Below are positions 18,033 through 26,750 of a DNA stretch of 64,000 bases, piece after piece (the stretch's first letter is position 1; each line of letters starts with the position of its first letter). Source of the DNA: CAZUNO01 sp964621445 [NCBI: Candidatus Hadarchaeota archaeon] (GTDB lineage: Archaea > CAYQAE01 > CAYVLA01); assembly GCA_964621445.1 (NCBI GenBank), contig CAZUNO010000004.1:62001-126000 (forward strand), given 5' to 3'. The notes beneath the pieces are model-generated. The model was given only the letters and a program-made list of their open reading frames with translations, searched no databases and was not told the origin of the DNA. The position numbers were made by a program, and so were the translations under genes.

Positions 18033-18227
18033 GCTGACCTTTAGATACGCCCTACCGTTATTCCTTGTTGACCATGTTAGTTTACCTTTTAATCATTGCG
18101 TCTGGGTAACCTGGGTGCCCATATAGCGATATAGGTTCTCCCGTTCCCTATTCGATTGAGATGGCGGGTCAGTGCTAAGAGCGCAAGGTATTTTTGTAAT
18201 GAGTTTCAAGGTTTTTCAGCGTTCAAT

Positions 18228-20297
18228 ATGGAAAATCATCAGGACATCTCAGTGGAGAAAAGGGATGGCAGAATAGTTCCCTTCGATGAATCGAGGATAA
18301 TTATGGCCATTGGAAAGGCCCTCCGGGCATGTGAATCCGGGGACCCGGATCTGGCAGGGAAGCTGGGGAGGACGGTTTCAAGGAGAATTAGGGATAGATA
18401 TTCCGATTCCACCCCGTCAGTAGAGGATATTCAGGATGAGGTGGAACGGGTTCTGGTTGAGGAGGGTCTGTCCGAGGTTGCTAAAAAGTACATTCTCTAT
18501 AGGGAGCAACGCTCACAGGAACGTGAAGCCAAGAGCTTTATCGGGGTAAAGGACGATCTGAAGCTCACGGTCAACGCGGTTAATATCCTGCAGAAGAGAT
18601 ACCTAAGAAGGGATGACCAGGGAAAGGTTGCGGAAACTCCCGCCGAGATGTTTGATAGGGTAGCCAGGTCCATAGCAAAGGTGGACTCCCAATACGATTC
18701 CAACTCGGATATTGATCGAACCGAGGACAGGTTCAATGAGATTATGAGGGACCTCCTATTTCTGCCAAACTCGCCTACCTTAATGAACGCTGGAACCCGG
18801 ATAGGACAGCTCTCGGCATGCTTCGTGGTTCCCATAGAGGATTCAATGGAGAGCATATTCGAGGCTCTCAAGAACATGGCCCTAATTCACCAGTCGGGGG
18901 GCGGAACCGGCTTCTCATTCTCCAAATTAAGACCCTCCGGAGATATCGTGGCCTCCACCAAGGGGGTCGCATCGGGACCCGTGTCCTTCATAAGTATATT
19001 CGACACTGCAACCGAGGTGGTCAAGCAGGGGGGAAGAAGGAGAGGTGCAAACATGGGGGTGCTTTCCGTCCATCACCCCGATATAACCGATTTTATTAAT
19101 GCAAAAAGCGAGGAAGACGACCTAAGCAACTTCAATCTATCGGTCGCAGTGACCAATGAGTTCATGGAAGCAAAGGAGGAGAACCGGGAGTACGACCTGG
19201 TAAACCCCAGAACCGGTTCGGCGACCGAAAGCGTGAATGCCAGAGATATCTATGATATGATCGTTGCCTCGGCCTGGAAAACCGGAGAACCGGGGATGAT
19301 ATTCATCGACGAGATAAACCGGCAAAATCCAACACCGGATCTGGGGAGCATAGAATCCACCAATCCCTGTGGCGAGGCTCCACTTCTTCCATTCGAATCA
19401 TGTAACCTAGGGTCCATCAACCTGTCAAAGGTGGTTGATGATGGTGAGATCGACTGGGATTTGCTCGGGTCCCTGGTGGAAACCGGGGTACATTTCCTGG
19501 ATAATGTCATATCGGCCAACAGGTACCCCATATCACAGGCCACCGAGATGGCTAGGGGAAACAGGAAGATAGGGCTGGGGGTAATGGGACTTGCCGAGAT
19601 GCTGATCAAGCTGAGGATACCCTACGATACGCAGGAGGCCCTATCGGTTGGGGAGAAGGTAATGGAGTTCATAGCCCGTCGCTCAGAGGAAGCGAGCAGG
19701 GAACTGGCAGAGGCCAGGGGTTCCTTCCCGAATATAGAGAGCAGCATTTGGAGCGATGACCGCCCCATGAGGAATGCCACTAGAACGGCAATAGCGCCAA
19801 CCGGCACCATAAGCATGATCGCCGGTACGTCCAGTGGAATTGAACCGCTGTTTGCGGTTGCTTATGTGAGGAAGGCCATGGGAAGTAGGCTGGTGGAGGT
19901 CAACTCGGTATTTGAGGATTATGTCAGGGAGGAGGGTCTCTACAACAGGGATCTAATGAACGAAGTTGCCAGGAAGGGAAGCCTGTCGTCGATTTCCTCC
20001 CTGCCCCAGAGGGCAAGAAAGCTCTTCGTCACCTCCCTCGAGGTGGCCCCTGAATGGCACGTGAAAATGCAGGCTGCGTTCCAAAAGCATGTCGATAACG
20101 GAGTATCGAAGACGGTTAACCTTCCTCAAGATGCTGGTCTTAGTGATATAGCATCGGTCTTTGACCTGGCCTATAGGCTTGAGTGCAAGGGAGTGACCGT
20201 CTACAGGTACGGGAGTCGGTCCGACCAGGTGCTGTATGCCGGGGGGGAGGGTGAAGCAAACGCCGGTGCCTGTCCATCAAGTGATTGTTCCTACTGA
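18228..20297 (+). CDS. nrdJ: Adenosylcobalamin-dependent (class II) ribonucleotide reductase
   Basis: A 689-residue enzyme from ATG 18228; the frame is open to 18156, but the homology starts here with EKRDGRIVPFDESRI, an ATP-cone allosteric domain. The catalytic barrel shows LPNSPTLMNAG, LSACFVVP (redox Cys), HQSGGGTGFSFS, STNPCGEAPLLPFESCNLGS (radical Cys with the N-x-E pair) and IAPTGTISM. The C-terminal CPSSDC pair reloads the active site from thioredoxin-like donors. No NrdB radical subunit is needed. The next gene makes its cofactor, and the nine-base gap supports a single transcript. It makes dNTP precursors under any oxygen regime. Confidence 0.95.
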   Translation: MENHQDISVEKRDGRIVPFDESRIIMAIGKALRACESGDPDLAGKLGRTVSRRIRDRYSDSTPSVEDIQDEVERVLVEEGLSEVAKKYILYREQRSQEREAKSFIGVKDDLKLTVNAVNILQKRYLRRDDQGKVAETPAEMFDRVARSIAKVDSQYDSNSDIDRTEDRFNEIMRDLLFLPNSPTLMNAGTRIGQLSACFVVPIEDSMESIFEALKNMALIHQSGGGTGFSFSKLRPSGDIVASTKGVASGPVSFISIFDTATEVVKQGGRRRGANMGVLSVHHPDITDFINAKSEEDDLSNFNLSVAVTNEFMEAKEENREYDLVNPRTGSATESVNARDIYDMIVASAWKTGEPGMIFIDEINRQNPTPDLGSIESTNPCGEAPLLPFESCNLGSINLSKVVDDGEIDWDLLGSLVETGVHFLDNVISANRYPISQATEMARGNRKIGLGVMGLAEMLIKLRIPYDTQEALSVGEKVMEFIARRSEEASRELAEARGSFPNIESSIWSDDRPMRNATRTAIAPTGTISMIAGTSSGIEPLFAVAYVRKAMGSRLVEVNSVFEDYVREEGLYNRDLMNEVARKGSLSSISSLPQRARKLFVTSLEVAPEWHVKMQAAFQKHVDNGVSKTVNLPQDAGLSDIASVFDLAYRLECKGVTVYRYGSRSDQVLYAGGEGEANAGACPSSDCSY

Positions 20298-20306
20298 GTT
20301 GATAGA

Positions 20307-20837
20307 TTGAAACAGGGAAATGGCCCGCGTCTCCATGTATATTATGGAGAGGGAGAGGGGAAAACCATGGCCGCCTTTGGTCTTGCTCTCCGTTCAATAG
20401 GGCACGGGAAGAAGGTGGTTATAATCCAGTTTATGAAAGGTAGAAAGGATATAGGGGAGTACAAGGCCGCGGAGCGCCTTGGTCCTGAATGTGAGATACG
20501 GCAGTTTGGCTCCCAGGAGTTCACGGATCTCAGAAACCCGAGCCGTGAGGATATCGATAGGGCTAGGAAGGGCTTGGAATACGCCTGGAAAGTACTGTCC
20601 GGGAATCCCGACCTGGTTATCCTCGATGAACTTGGTCTTGCGGCAAGCGTTGGCTTGATAAGACCTGATGGTGTGGAGAAGCTACTCCAACACGCTGATA
20701 GAGAGACTGTGATCGTCATAACTGGTAGAAAGGTTCCCCAGTCAATAATCGACAAAGCGGACCTGGTAACAGATATGAGGAATGTAAGGCATCCCAAGGA
20801 TTCCGGGGTTGATGCACGGAAGGGAGTGGAGTACTAG
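20307..20837 (+). CDS. cobA: Cob(I)alamin adenosyltransferase, CobA/BtuR type
   Basis: A 176-residue P-loop protein. YYGEGEGKTMAAFGLALR holds the phosphate-binding loop, followed by VVIIQFMKG, LVILDELGLA (Walker B-like) and VIVITGRKVP near residue 135. This matches CobA/CobO rather than the PduO or EutT types. It adenosylates Co(I) corrinoids with ATP to give adenosylcobalamin, which the preceding ribonucleotide reductase requires. The start TTG 20307 is only nine bases past the reductase stop, so the two form a functional operon. The 3' end overlaps the convergent HhH remnant by four bases. Confidence 0.93.
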   Translation: MKQGNGPRLHVYYGEGEGKTMAAFGLALRSIGHGKKVVIIQFMKGRKDIGEYKAAERLGPECEIRQFGSQEFTDLRNPSREDIDRARKGLEYAWKVLSGNPDLVILDELGLAASVGLIRPDGVEKLLQHADRETVIVITGRKVPQSIIDKADLVTDMRNVRHPKDSGVDARKGVEY

Positions 20838-21491
20838 TCGGAATACAGCTCTAGCGGTTCTATTTCAGAACCGGATCTAATCTCAAGCCCTATCCTCACC
20901 AAGGCAGCCTGCAGGTTTCTAAATGAATATCCCCAGAATGAGCTTTTCCTCCACAGTTCTTCCGTTTTTTCCTTTGCCTTTTCCTTTTTCGTTGTGATAC
21001 CTAACTCCATGGCGGCATTTTTTCTATATCGGTAAAATTAGGATCAGCATTTTTCTATATACCTCTCATCTCGCGCAGAAATATGTTGGCCGTAACGGCC
21101 CCACGCCCTTAAATTGAAGGATCCTCTCCCGTAGATCGGATGGACTTTGGCTCAGCTCATCCAGTTTTTCCAGCTTGCCATCGAGGTCCTTCATATAGGT
21201 GGCAGTGATACCGTCGTAGCGCACGTATCCACCCTCCCCGTGAACCTCGATCAATTTTCTCCGCGAGGCCTGATTTATGCTCTGGGGCGTGGTCAATCCG
21301 GCATCTCTGTAGGCGAGAAAGGTATTCTTTGCTATCTTGGTTGCTATCCTGTTACCGAAAAGAATGGAGGCGATCAACCACTGAAAAGGATTTGACCGGA
21401 GGTCGATTTCCAGTTCCTGTGAGTATAGCTTACCGTAATTATCAAGTACCTCTTCGAGTTTCATGTTTCCTAATGAGGGGATTTCCAACAT
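20834..21491 (-). pseudogene. Endonuclease III-like HhH-GPD glycosylase, broken by two one-base losses and a nonsense codon
   Basis: The intact part (21491 to about 21080) reads as an HhH-GPD protein: FQWLIASILFGNRIATKIA, the helix-hairpin-helix ILQFKGVGP, then a premature stop. One base short after CCG-TT near 21090, the other frame continues TANIFLREMRGI. A TAG then stands where relatives have Trp, followed by KNADPNFTDIEK. An A6 run near 21017-21022 is one base short of restoring AAMELGITTKKEK, and that frame runs to a normal stop at 20834. The predicted ancestor is about 215 residues. The final 58 codons have good coding character, so this is one decayed gene rather than two short ones. 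Confidence 0.75.
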
Positions 21492-21553
21492 ATTCGTTTG
21501 GGATATCCATTCCTATTGTCATCCACCGCAATTCCGGGGCTGATACTGCTGAT

Positions 21554-23929
21554 TCAAGGACGTGTTGCAGATATTATCCTGCTCGCCAGCCCTCCCTTAC
21601 GGACCGGTTCACCGAAGTCAGCTCCCTTTATCGCAGCGGGCAGGGACCAAAGCATCATGTCCTGGTAGTAGTCATTCCCGAATTTCCTTTCCCCCGTATC
21701 CTCGTCCCCACGCATAATGTTTGGCATGTCCCAGGTGTAGCCATGTTTGCAAACTATGTTATGCCAGACCCCTCTTGCAAGCTCCATACCTACTTTTTCC
21801 TGACCGTGATAGATATAGGTCATCGCCAGCATCAATGCCTCAGGCGGGAAGTAGCTGTAGGTTCCGTATCCTCCCACATCAACTGGGTGCCCGGTATCCG
21901 AGGCATAGTTCACCGCCCCGTCCCTGGAAAGGGCCAGATTTGCCTCCCGGATCGTATCAAGGGTCTTTCTAATTCTCTTGACGGGAACGATATCTCCCAA
22001 ACCGTGGTGACGTATTATGCATTCTCCATCCAGCTGATAACCAAAGATGAGATCCGATTTCTCCCCGGTTTCAGGTTCCAGGTAATTCAGGTAATAGGAA
22101 CCGGTCCACAGCCTGTCCTCCATTGCCTCCGACGCCTCCTTAATCCATCGTCTACATCTTTTAGAAAAATCCCTGTCCCCGACCTCCAGGGCCATGCTCT
22201 CAACTATGGCCAATTCGGCCAGTCGCAGCATCGCCAGGTGGGCGGTCATTCCTCTCCACCCCGGTTTCGGCGCTTCGAACCATTCCGTGGGGGGAGTTTG
22301 GAGTTCTTCCGAATCGAGGTCCGGCATGGATATGGCCCTCTCGCCCATAGAATAGCTCTCCGCGGTCCTTAGATTCAAACTGTGTAGTAGACTGGCCTTG
22401 ATAGCCGGGTAGAATTCCCGGTTAAACTCGGGATCGTCGTGGCATAGACGATACCTGTCAATCATGGTGGCCAGAGATATGCCGTTGGTCGCGAACTGAT
22501 AGCCGCGCGATGGGTTTGCGAAATCGATCGGCGGTGTACCAGCGGTACAACCCCCAAATATCCAGGGAGGGGCTCCATCGGGGTACTGGTAGCCCCTGTA
22601 ACCCCTTAGGGTGGATAGGGCTAGACGGGGAAAGAAATAGACGATGGGCTGGTTTCCATAGAATGAGCAGGGTATGCACTCTATCTGGGGACACCCACGG
22701 GGGCATTCATTCATCCCGAAAAGGCCGTCCTCGCTCTTTACCCAATTCGGCAAGGGAGCAGCTGCTTGGGCCCACATTCCATCCTCGGTGATGAGGTGAA
22801 GTACGTTGATTAGCCCATCTCTGAGCCATGGAGGTAAATCACTCTCTGTGTATATCACCTTCTGCCAGGAGATTATTCTATTCAGCAATGAGGAATACGA
22901 TTCCTGTATTCGACGGGCAACTTCAGCCGAGCTGGAAGAGTATCGAGCATACATGTGTTTAAACTCGTGTCCAGCCCTGGCCCAGTTGTAGCCACCGGCG
23001 TTCCATTTTGGGGCGTACCAGGTGAGGATGAATTTGAGTATCTTCTCCTGCCCCGGTTTGATGAGGCAGTCTTGTACGATGGTAGAACCGGGATTTCCTG
23101 GCTTGGCGGTCGGCAATCTAGCGGGAAACCTGGACCATCTTTCGGGATCGCAACCAAGTTCAGCCCCGGTACGTGTGGATGCACCGGAGGCGGCGCGCAA
23201 GGTATATGATGCCAACTGGCCCTCGATATCAAGCCCCCGGCCGTCCTCGTGCTCCCTTCTGGATATATTCCCACCGGCCTCTTCCTCAGTAGGCCCGGGG
23301 AAGGACAGGGCCAGGGATGTTTGCTTCTCCGCCTCTGATTGGTTTTTGAGATGGAACTCGAAGGCTATTCCCGGTATGATGGAGTCCTGGAGGTGCCCAG
23401 GTAGGAATGGAGACCAGGCCCTCAAGCCTACGGAAAAAGGCGATTCGATTTCGAACTGGAGGTCGACTATGGGATAGTGTCCCCAGTAATGTATCTCATT
23501 TGGCGTTGAAAGGTCCTCCAGGTCCAGCTGCATGTTGATGGGGGTTATGGGCCGCGTTTCCTTACGAAGGGAGTCGCCTCTCCATAGGTTGTAAGGTCTC
23601 CCTGATACGGATTGCTGGGAACCTCCCTCCCCGTCCTTTGGTTCTGGATGGCAAAGGACATGAGGTGTGTGGTCCACGGATAGCCCGAAGAGAGGAAGAT
23701 TAATCGGGCCCCTGCGTGGAACATGGGTATTAAAGATAGTGCAGTATCCCAGGAGGCCGGTGTTCTCAAGATCAATGCACCCGGTGTCTATTCCTCCCAG
23801 GGGCATGCCATTGGTAAGCCTGGAATCCTTTCTGTATATGACTCCAAATACGGTACAATCGTATCCCAGAGCCTGGAACTCCTGCCAACTGTCGGAGGGG
23901 ATATCTAAGGGAAAAATCGATGCATTCAT
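21554..23929 (-). CDS. GH116 family glycosidase, GBA2-type glucosylceramidase-like
   Basis: A 791-residue protein without a signal peptide, so cytosolic. The N-terminal half is the beta-sandwich GBA2_N domain (MPLGGIDTGCIDL at its start). The C-terminal half is an (alpha/alpha)6 barrel with DGLFGMNECPRGCP, the conserved GCTAGTPPIDFANPS loop, a long helical array and DIVPVKRIRKTL near the end. GH116 enzymes split beta-glucosides, beta-xylosides or beta-N-acetylglucosaminides, and the animal member acts on glucosylceramide. ATG 23929 follows GGGAG at seven bases. In an archaeon, glycolipids or plant-type glycans are possible substrates. Confidence 0.85.
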   Translation of the reverse strand: MNASIFPLDIPSDSWQEFQALGYDCTVFGVIYRKDSRLTNGMPLGGIDTGCIDLENTGLLGYCTIFNTHVPRRGPINLPLFGLSVDHTPHVLCHPEPKDGEGGSQQSVSGRPYNLWRGDSLRKETRPITPINMQLDLEDLSTPNEIHYWGHYPIVDLQFEIESPFSVGLRAWSPFLPGHLQDSIIPGIAFEFHLKNQSEAEKQTSLALSFPGPTEEEAGGNISRREHEDGRGLDIEGQLASYTLRAASGASTRTGAELGCDPERWSRFPARLPTAKPGNPGSTIVQDCLIKPGQEKILKFILTWYAPKWNAGGYNWARAGHEFKHMYARYSSSSAEVARRIQESYSSLLNRIISWQKVIYTESDLPPWLRDGLINVLHLITEDGMWAQAAAPLPNWVKSEDGLFGMNECPRGCPQIECIPCSFYGNQPIVYFFPRLALSTLRGYRGYQYPDGAPPWIFGGCTAGTPPIDFANPSRGYQFATNGISLATMIDRYRLCHDDPEFNREFYPAIKASLLHSLNLRTAESYSMGERAISMPDLDSEELQTPPTEWFEAPKPGWRGMTAHLAMLRLAELAIVESMALEVGDRDFSKRCRRWIKEASEAMEDRLWTGSYYLNYLEPETGEKSDLIFGYQLDGECIIRHHGLGDIVPVKRIRKTLDTIREANLALSRDGAVNYASDTGHPVDVGGYGTYSYFPPEALMLAMTYIYHGQEKVGMELARGVWHNIVCKHGYTWDMPNIMRGDEDTGERKFGNDYYQDMMLWSLPAAIKGADFGEPVRKGGLASRIISATRP

Positions 23930-24014
23930 GAAATTACTCCCGAGACAGGTATCCCCACCCATTTTGCTTAAGAATGCATGGGTCCATTTCAGATGGACCG
24001 GGCAATGTTCAGGC

Positions 24015-25292
24015 CTACAGAGATGATAATCGAGTTACCTCGGTCTCTTTATAGAGCCTCCGGCGAACCATCAGGGTCCAAATTACAAATCCAGCGATCA
24101 GAGAAGTGCCGCTTATGGATAGCCACTCAACCGTGTAGACCCATACCAGCGCACTGTCCTTTAGCTTCAGGGCCTCCTTTCGTAGAAGGTCCATTTCACT
24201 AAGCGCCTGTTCCATGGTGGTGGATGCCTGTGTGTATTCCTGAGAAAGATAGAGCTGCCTACCCTCATCCGCTTTTTCCTGTATCTCGGCCATCTCCTCA
24301 AGTACGCTCTCGGTATTTGCCCCGAACCTGTCCACGAAATCCAGTAGCGAGAATATGAAGCTTCTGGTGGAGCTAATGTCGGTGAACTTGGTCCTGAGAC
24401 GGTGGACCAAGCTGACGTCTGAGGGCAGATCCCGGCCGGTGCTGAATATTATCTCCGCCAGCAGCATGTCCGTCCCGTAGGGATTGTATCTGGTATTCCA
24501 GTACTGACCGATCATGTCCTGGTGGGTCCAGGTGGTTCCATTACCGTACCTCCAGAACATGGAGTGCGGGATCCACCCTGGACTCACGAAATTTGGGTCG
24601 GGATAGGTGCCCGGATAGCCATAAGGATAGGGACCCACCGAATAGGAGGTGACAACGGCCCCCTCCTTGGGTATGGCCAGATTAGTACCATACCTCTCAG
24701 AGAAGCGGTATTCAACCCCGGAAAGTCCTTTATACGGCTTAAGGACCGGTGGAACTTTCGGATGGGTGTTTATTACAACCTTCATGGGATCGTCATGTAG
24801 GGTATAGTCAAGGCTGACGACCTGGTCTGCATCATTGGGAAACGCATCCGATAGAATGGAGTCTGCCCACGGAATTCCGATATAATCATGCATGCTCATG
24901 ACGCTTCTGGTGTTAAGTCCACCCAGGCCGTGGTCCTTTATTGAGTCGTGCATCATGCGTTGCTGTTTGGGGCTGAAGACCCACACCTCTATGGTTAGCA
25001 GCATCATATAGTCGAAATCCAGAAGCGCTTCGTAGGTTCTGGGGAAGTATATCCTCACGAATCTCCTGACATCGGCCCCCGACCAGGAGCTATCCTGGGC
25101 GCGAGCAGGTATGGCATAGGGATCGGTGAGGGGATCAATCTCTAGAAACGCAGTTGCCCTGGATAGCTTTCCCTCCGTTCCCGCAACCAGCACCTTAATT
25201 GGCTCGGTGTCTGCGGAATGAACGGGAATTGAGGCAAGTAGAACCATGATCAGTGATGAGAGTAATAGGCGATTCACGGAGTTCAAAACCAT
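24015..25292 (-). CDS. Membrane-anchored surface protein with a GATase-like domain and coiled coil, paralogue B
   Basis: A 425-residue paralogue of the 9.5-kb gene. It has a signal peptide (LLLSSLIMVLLASIPVHS), an alpha/beta extracytoplasmic domain (LLDFDYMMLLTIEVWVFS, IKDHGLGGLNTRS), a conserved central block (SLVHRLRTKFTDISSTRSF, matching LVHRVRYRLGNYFERR in A), a helical arm, and a C-terminal helix and basic tail (IAGFVIWTLMVRRRLYKETEVTRL) almost identical to A. Tyr, Pro, Gly and Trp are frequent in the middle. The protein should be anchored by its C-terminus with the bulk outside the cell. The function is unknown. It starts at ATG 25292, downstream of the transglutaminase gene on the same strand. 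Confidence 0.75.
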   Translation of the reverse strand: MVLNSVNRLLLSSLIMVLLASIPVHSADTEPIKVLVAGTEGKLSRATAFLEIDPLTDPYAIPARAQDSSWSGADVRRFVRIYFPRTYEALLDFDYMMLLTIEVWVFSPKQQRMMHDSIKDHGLGGLNTRSVMSMHDYIGIPWADSILSDAFPNDADQVVSLDYTLHDDPMKVVINTHPKVPPVLKPYKGLSGVEYRFSERYGTNLAIPKEGAVVTSYSVGPYPYGYPGTYPDPNFVSPGWIPHSMFWRYGNGTTWTHQDMIGQYWNTRYNPYGTDMLLAEIIFSTGRDLPSDVSLVHRLRTKFTDISSTRSFIFSLLDFVDRFGANTESVLEEMAEIQEKADEGRQLYLSQEYTQASTTMEQALSEMDLLRKEALKLKDSALVWVYTVEWLSISGTSLIAGFVIWTLMVRRRLYKETEVTRLSSL

Positions 25293-25339
25293 CTTTTCAA
25301 TTTATTCTATTAAATCTAGTTGGCCAGGCCATTGCCATT

Positions 25340-26185
25340 TCAACTTCTTCTTCCAATGGAGGATAGGACCCAGAGAACGATGACCGTTAGGATGAAGGGA
25401 CTAAAGCCGGCGATATTCCATCCTCCAGCATTTGGCATATCGGTTGGGTTCCCGGGGGGTTCATCCGGCAGATCCAGGTTTTGGTTGGGATTATCGACCA
25501 CCTCGTAAGCCATCAACTTTTCGGAAAGATACCGGTCCGGGGTCCACCCCAAGGGATTAGTGGATCCCGTTGCCTCGGCCCAAATCCATCCCTTTTCCCC
25601 GTCAAGCTCCCAGACCATGTTAGCAGAATGGTAATCCGGAAGGTAAACCATGGCGGCGGCGTGTTGTGGTGCCAGAACTATTGCCGATCGCAGTCCGGCT
25701 CCTTTCCACATAACCGCCAGAAGAATTGCATAATCCTCACAGTCTCCTCTTGCCTGTCTTCCTTGTTCGTAATTTCTTATCAACTCATCCGCATTCTGTG
25801 CGAAATCCCGGTAGCCAAACTGGTCCTGGTCAGCGGTGTATGTCATACCATTCCGGACGTACCTGAAGATGGCCTCTGCCAATTGGTTTTGGTTATCAAT
25901 ATTCTCCACAAACTGCGATCCAAGGCGGTAGGCCTCCTCCCTTTGTTGACCTAGGCTTTCATAAACTATGCCAGGCCAGAACCCTTCCTGAGCCGCCCGG
26001 AAAAATCCATCATCTCCGTAGGCCCTGGTCCTGCATATGGCCCACATGTCGAATATCTCCTCGCTTCTCGTATACAGCTCCTCCGAGGGAAGGCCAAAGG
26101 AAGGCTGTAAGAGAAGGAGAACAGTGCCTAGCAAAATAGCAAATATCCTAATGGTTGGATTACAGCGGGGTGGATAGAGCTGCAT
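25340..26185 (-). CDS. Secreted, membrane-anchored transglutaminase-like protease/transferase
   Basis: A 281-residue protein with an N-terminal hydrophobic signal (FAILLGTVLLLLQPSFG) and a C-terminal membrane helix (FSPFILTVIVLWVLSS). The transglutaminase-like core spans about 75-215 and holds the catalytic Cys149 in RGDCEDYAILL and His175 in APQHAAAMVYL; an acidic residue in WIWAEATG can be the third member. Archaeal members are thought to act as proteases or cross-linkers on the cell surface. Its start overlaps the end of the DUF350 gene by 26 bases, and the surface-protein paralogue B follows, so these three appear to form one operon. Confidence 0.85.
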   Translation of the reverse strand: MQLYPPRCNPTIRIFAILLGTVLLLLQPSFGLPSEELYTRSEEIFDMWAICRTRAYGDDGFFRAAQEGFWPGIVYESLGQQREEAYRLGSQFVENIDNQNQLAEAIFRYVRNGMTYTADQDQFGYRDFAQNADELIRNYEQGRQARGDCEDYAILLAVMWKGAGLRSAIVLAPQHAAAMVYLPDYHSANMVWELDGEKGWIWAEATGSTNPLGWTPDRYLSEKLMAYEVVDNPNQNLDLPDEPPGNPTDMPNAGGWNIAGFSPFILTVIVLWVLSSIGRRS

Positions 26186-26594
26186 TGATAATCAGCCCCA
26201 GGAATACTAGGTAGCCTGAAACGTAGGAACTTATGCCCTTGGGGCTATTCCGGATGTGAAAGAAGGGAATATTGGGGGTTAGCCAGTCCATCACCCTGAA
26301 AAAAACTGCGGAGAGTCCCACGCTAACCAGGAAACCAAGGGCGAGAAGGCTCAATCTATTTGGGTCCAGGACGTTGTCCAGTAGGGGATCCGATACCGCT
26401 AAGGGGGCGGTCAGTGCTCCGTGGAGAACCAACCCGAGGAAAACGAAGAAGCCCCCGATAAACATTCCAGAGGCATAGGGGTCCTCCCCGATCTTTTCCC
26501 TTTTGTGAACGGAGGGAGTGATGAAATCGAGTACCCTGATACCCAGCACCGCCAGGCCAGAACAAATGGATGAAAGCAGGATGGTTCTGCCCAC
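26160..26594 (-). CDS. DUF350-like membrane protein with internal duplication
   Basis: A 144-residue protein with four membrane helices arranged as two similar halves. VLDFITPSVH...ASGMFIGGFFVFLGLVLHGA is echoed by VMDWLTPNIP...SYVSGYLVFLGLIINAA. The (D)-x-(L/I)-TP motif followed by a Gly-rich helix is the DUF350 signature. The biochemical role is not known. DUF350 proteins are often next to transglutaminases, as here. It starts with GTG 26594 and is the first gene of the three-gene group running to 24.0 kb. Confidence 0.75.
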   Translation of the reverse strand: MGRTILLSSICSGLAVLGIRVLDFITPSVHKREKIGEDPYASGMFIGGFFVFLGLVLHGALTAPLAVSDPLLDNVLDPNRLSLLALGFLVSVGLSAVFFRVMDWLTPNIPFFHIRNSPKGISSYVSGYLVFLGLIINAALSTPL

Positions 26595-26750
26595 CCAGAG
26601 AATTACAACCGATGTAAATGACGCCGACGGACCTATTTGCGTTTAAACCAACTCCGGATTCCTTGAGTCTCCTCAGTGATTGTTTAATCTTCTGGTTTGG
26701 AGGGACAAATACTAATCAGTCCGCGAATTATACAGGCTTCAGGCGAGTCT

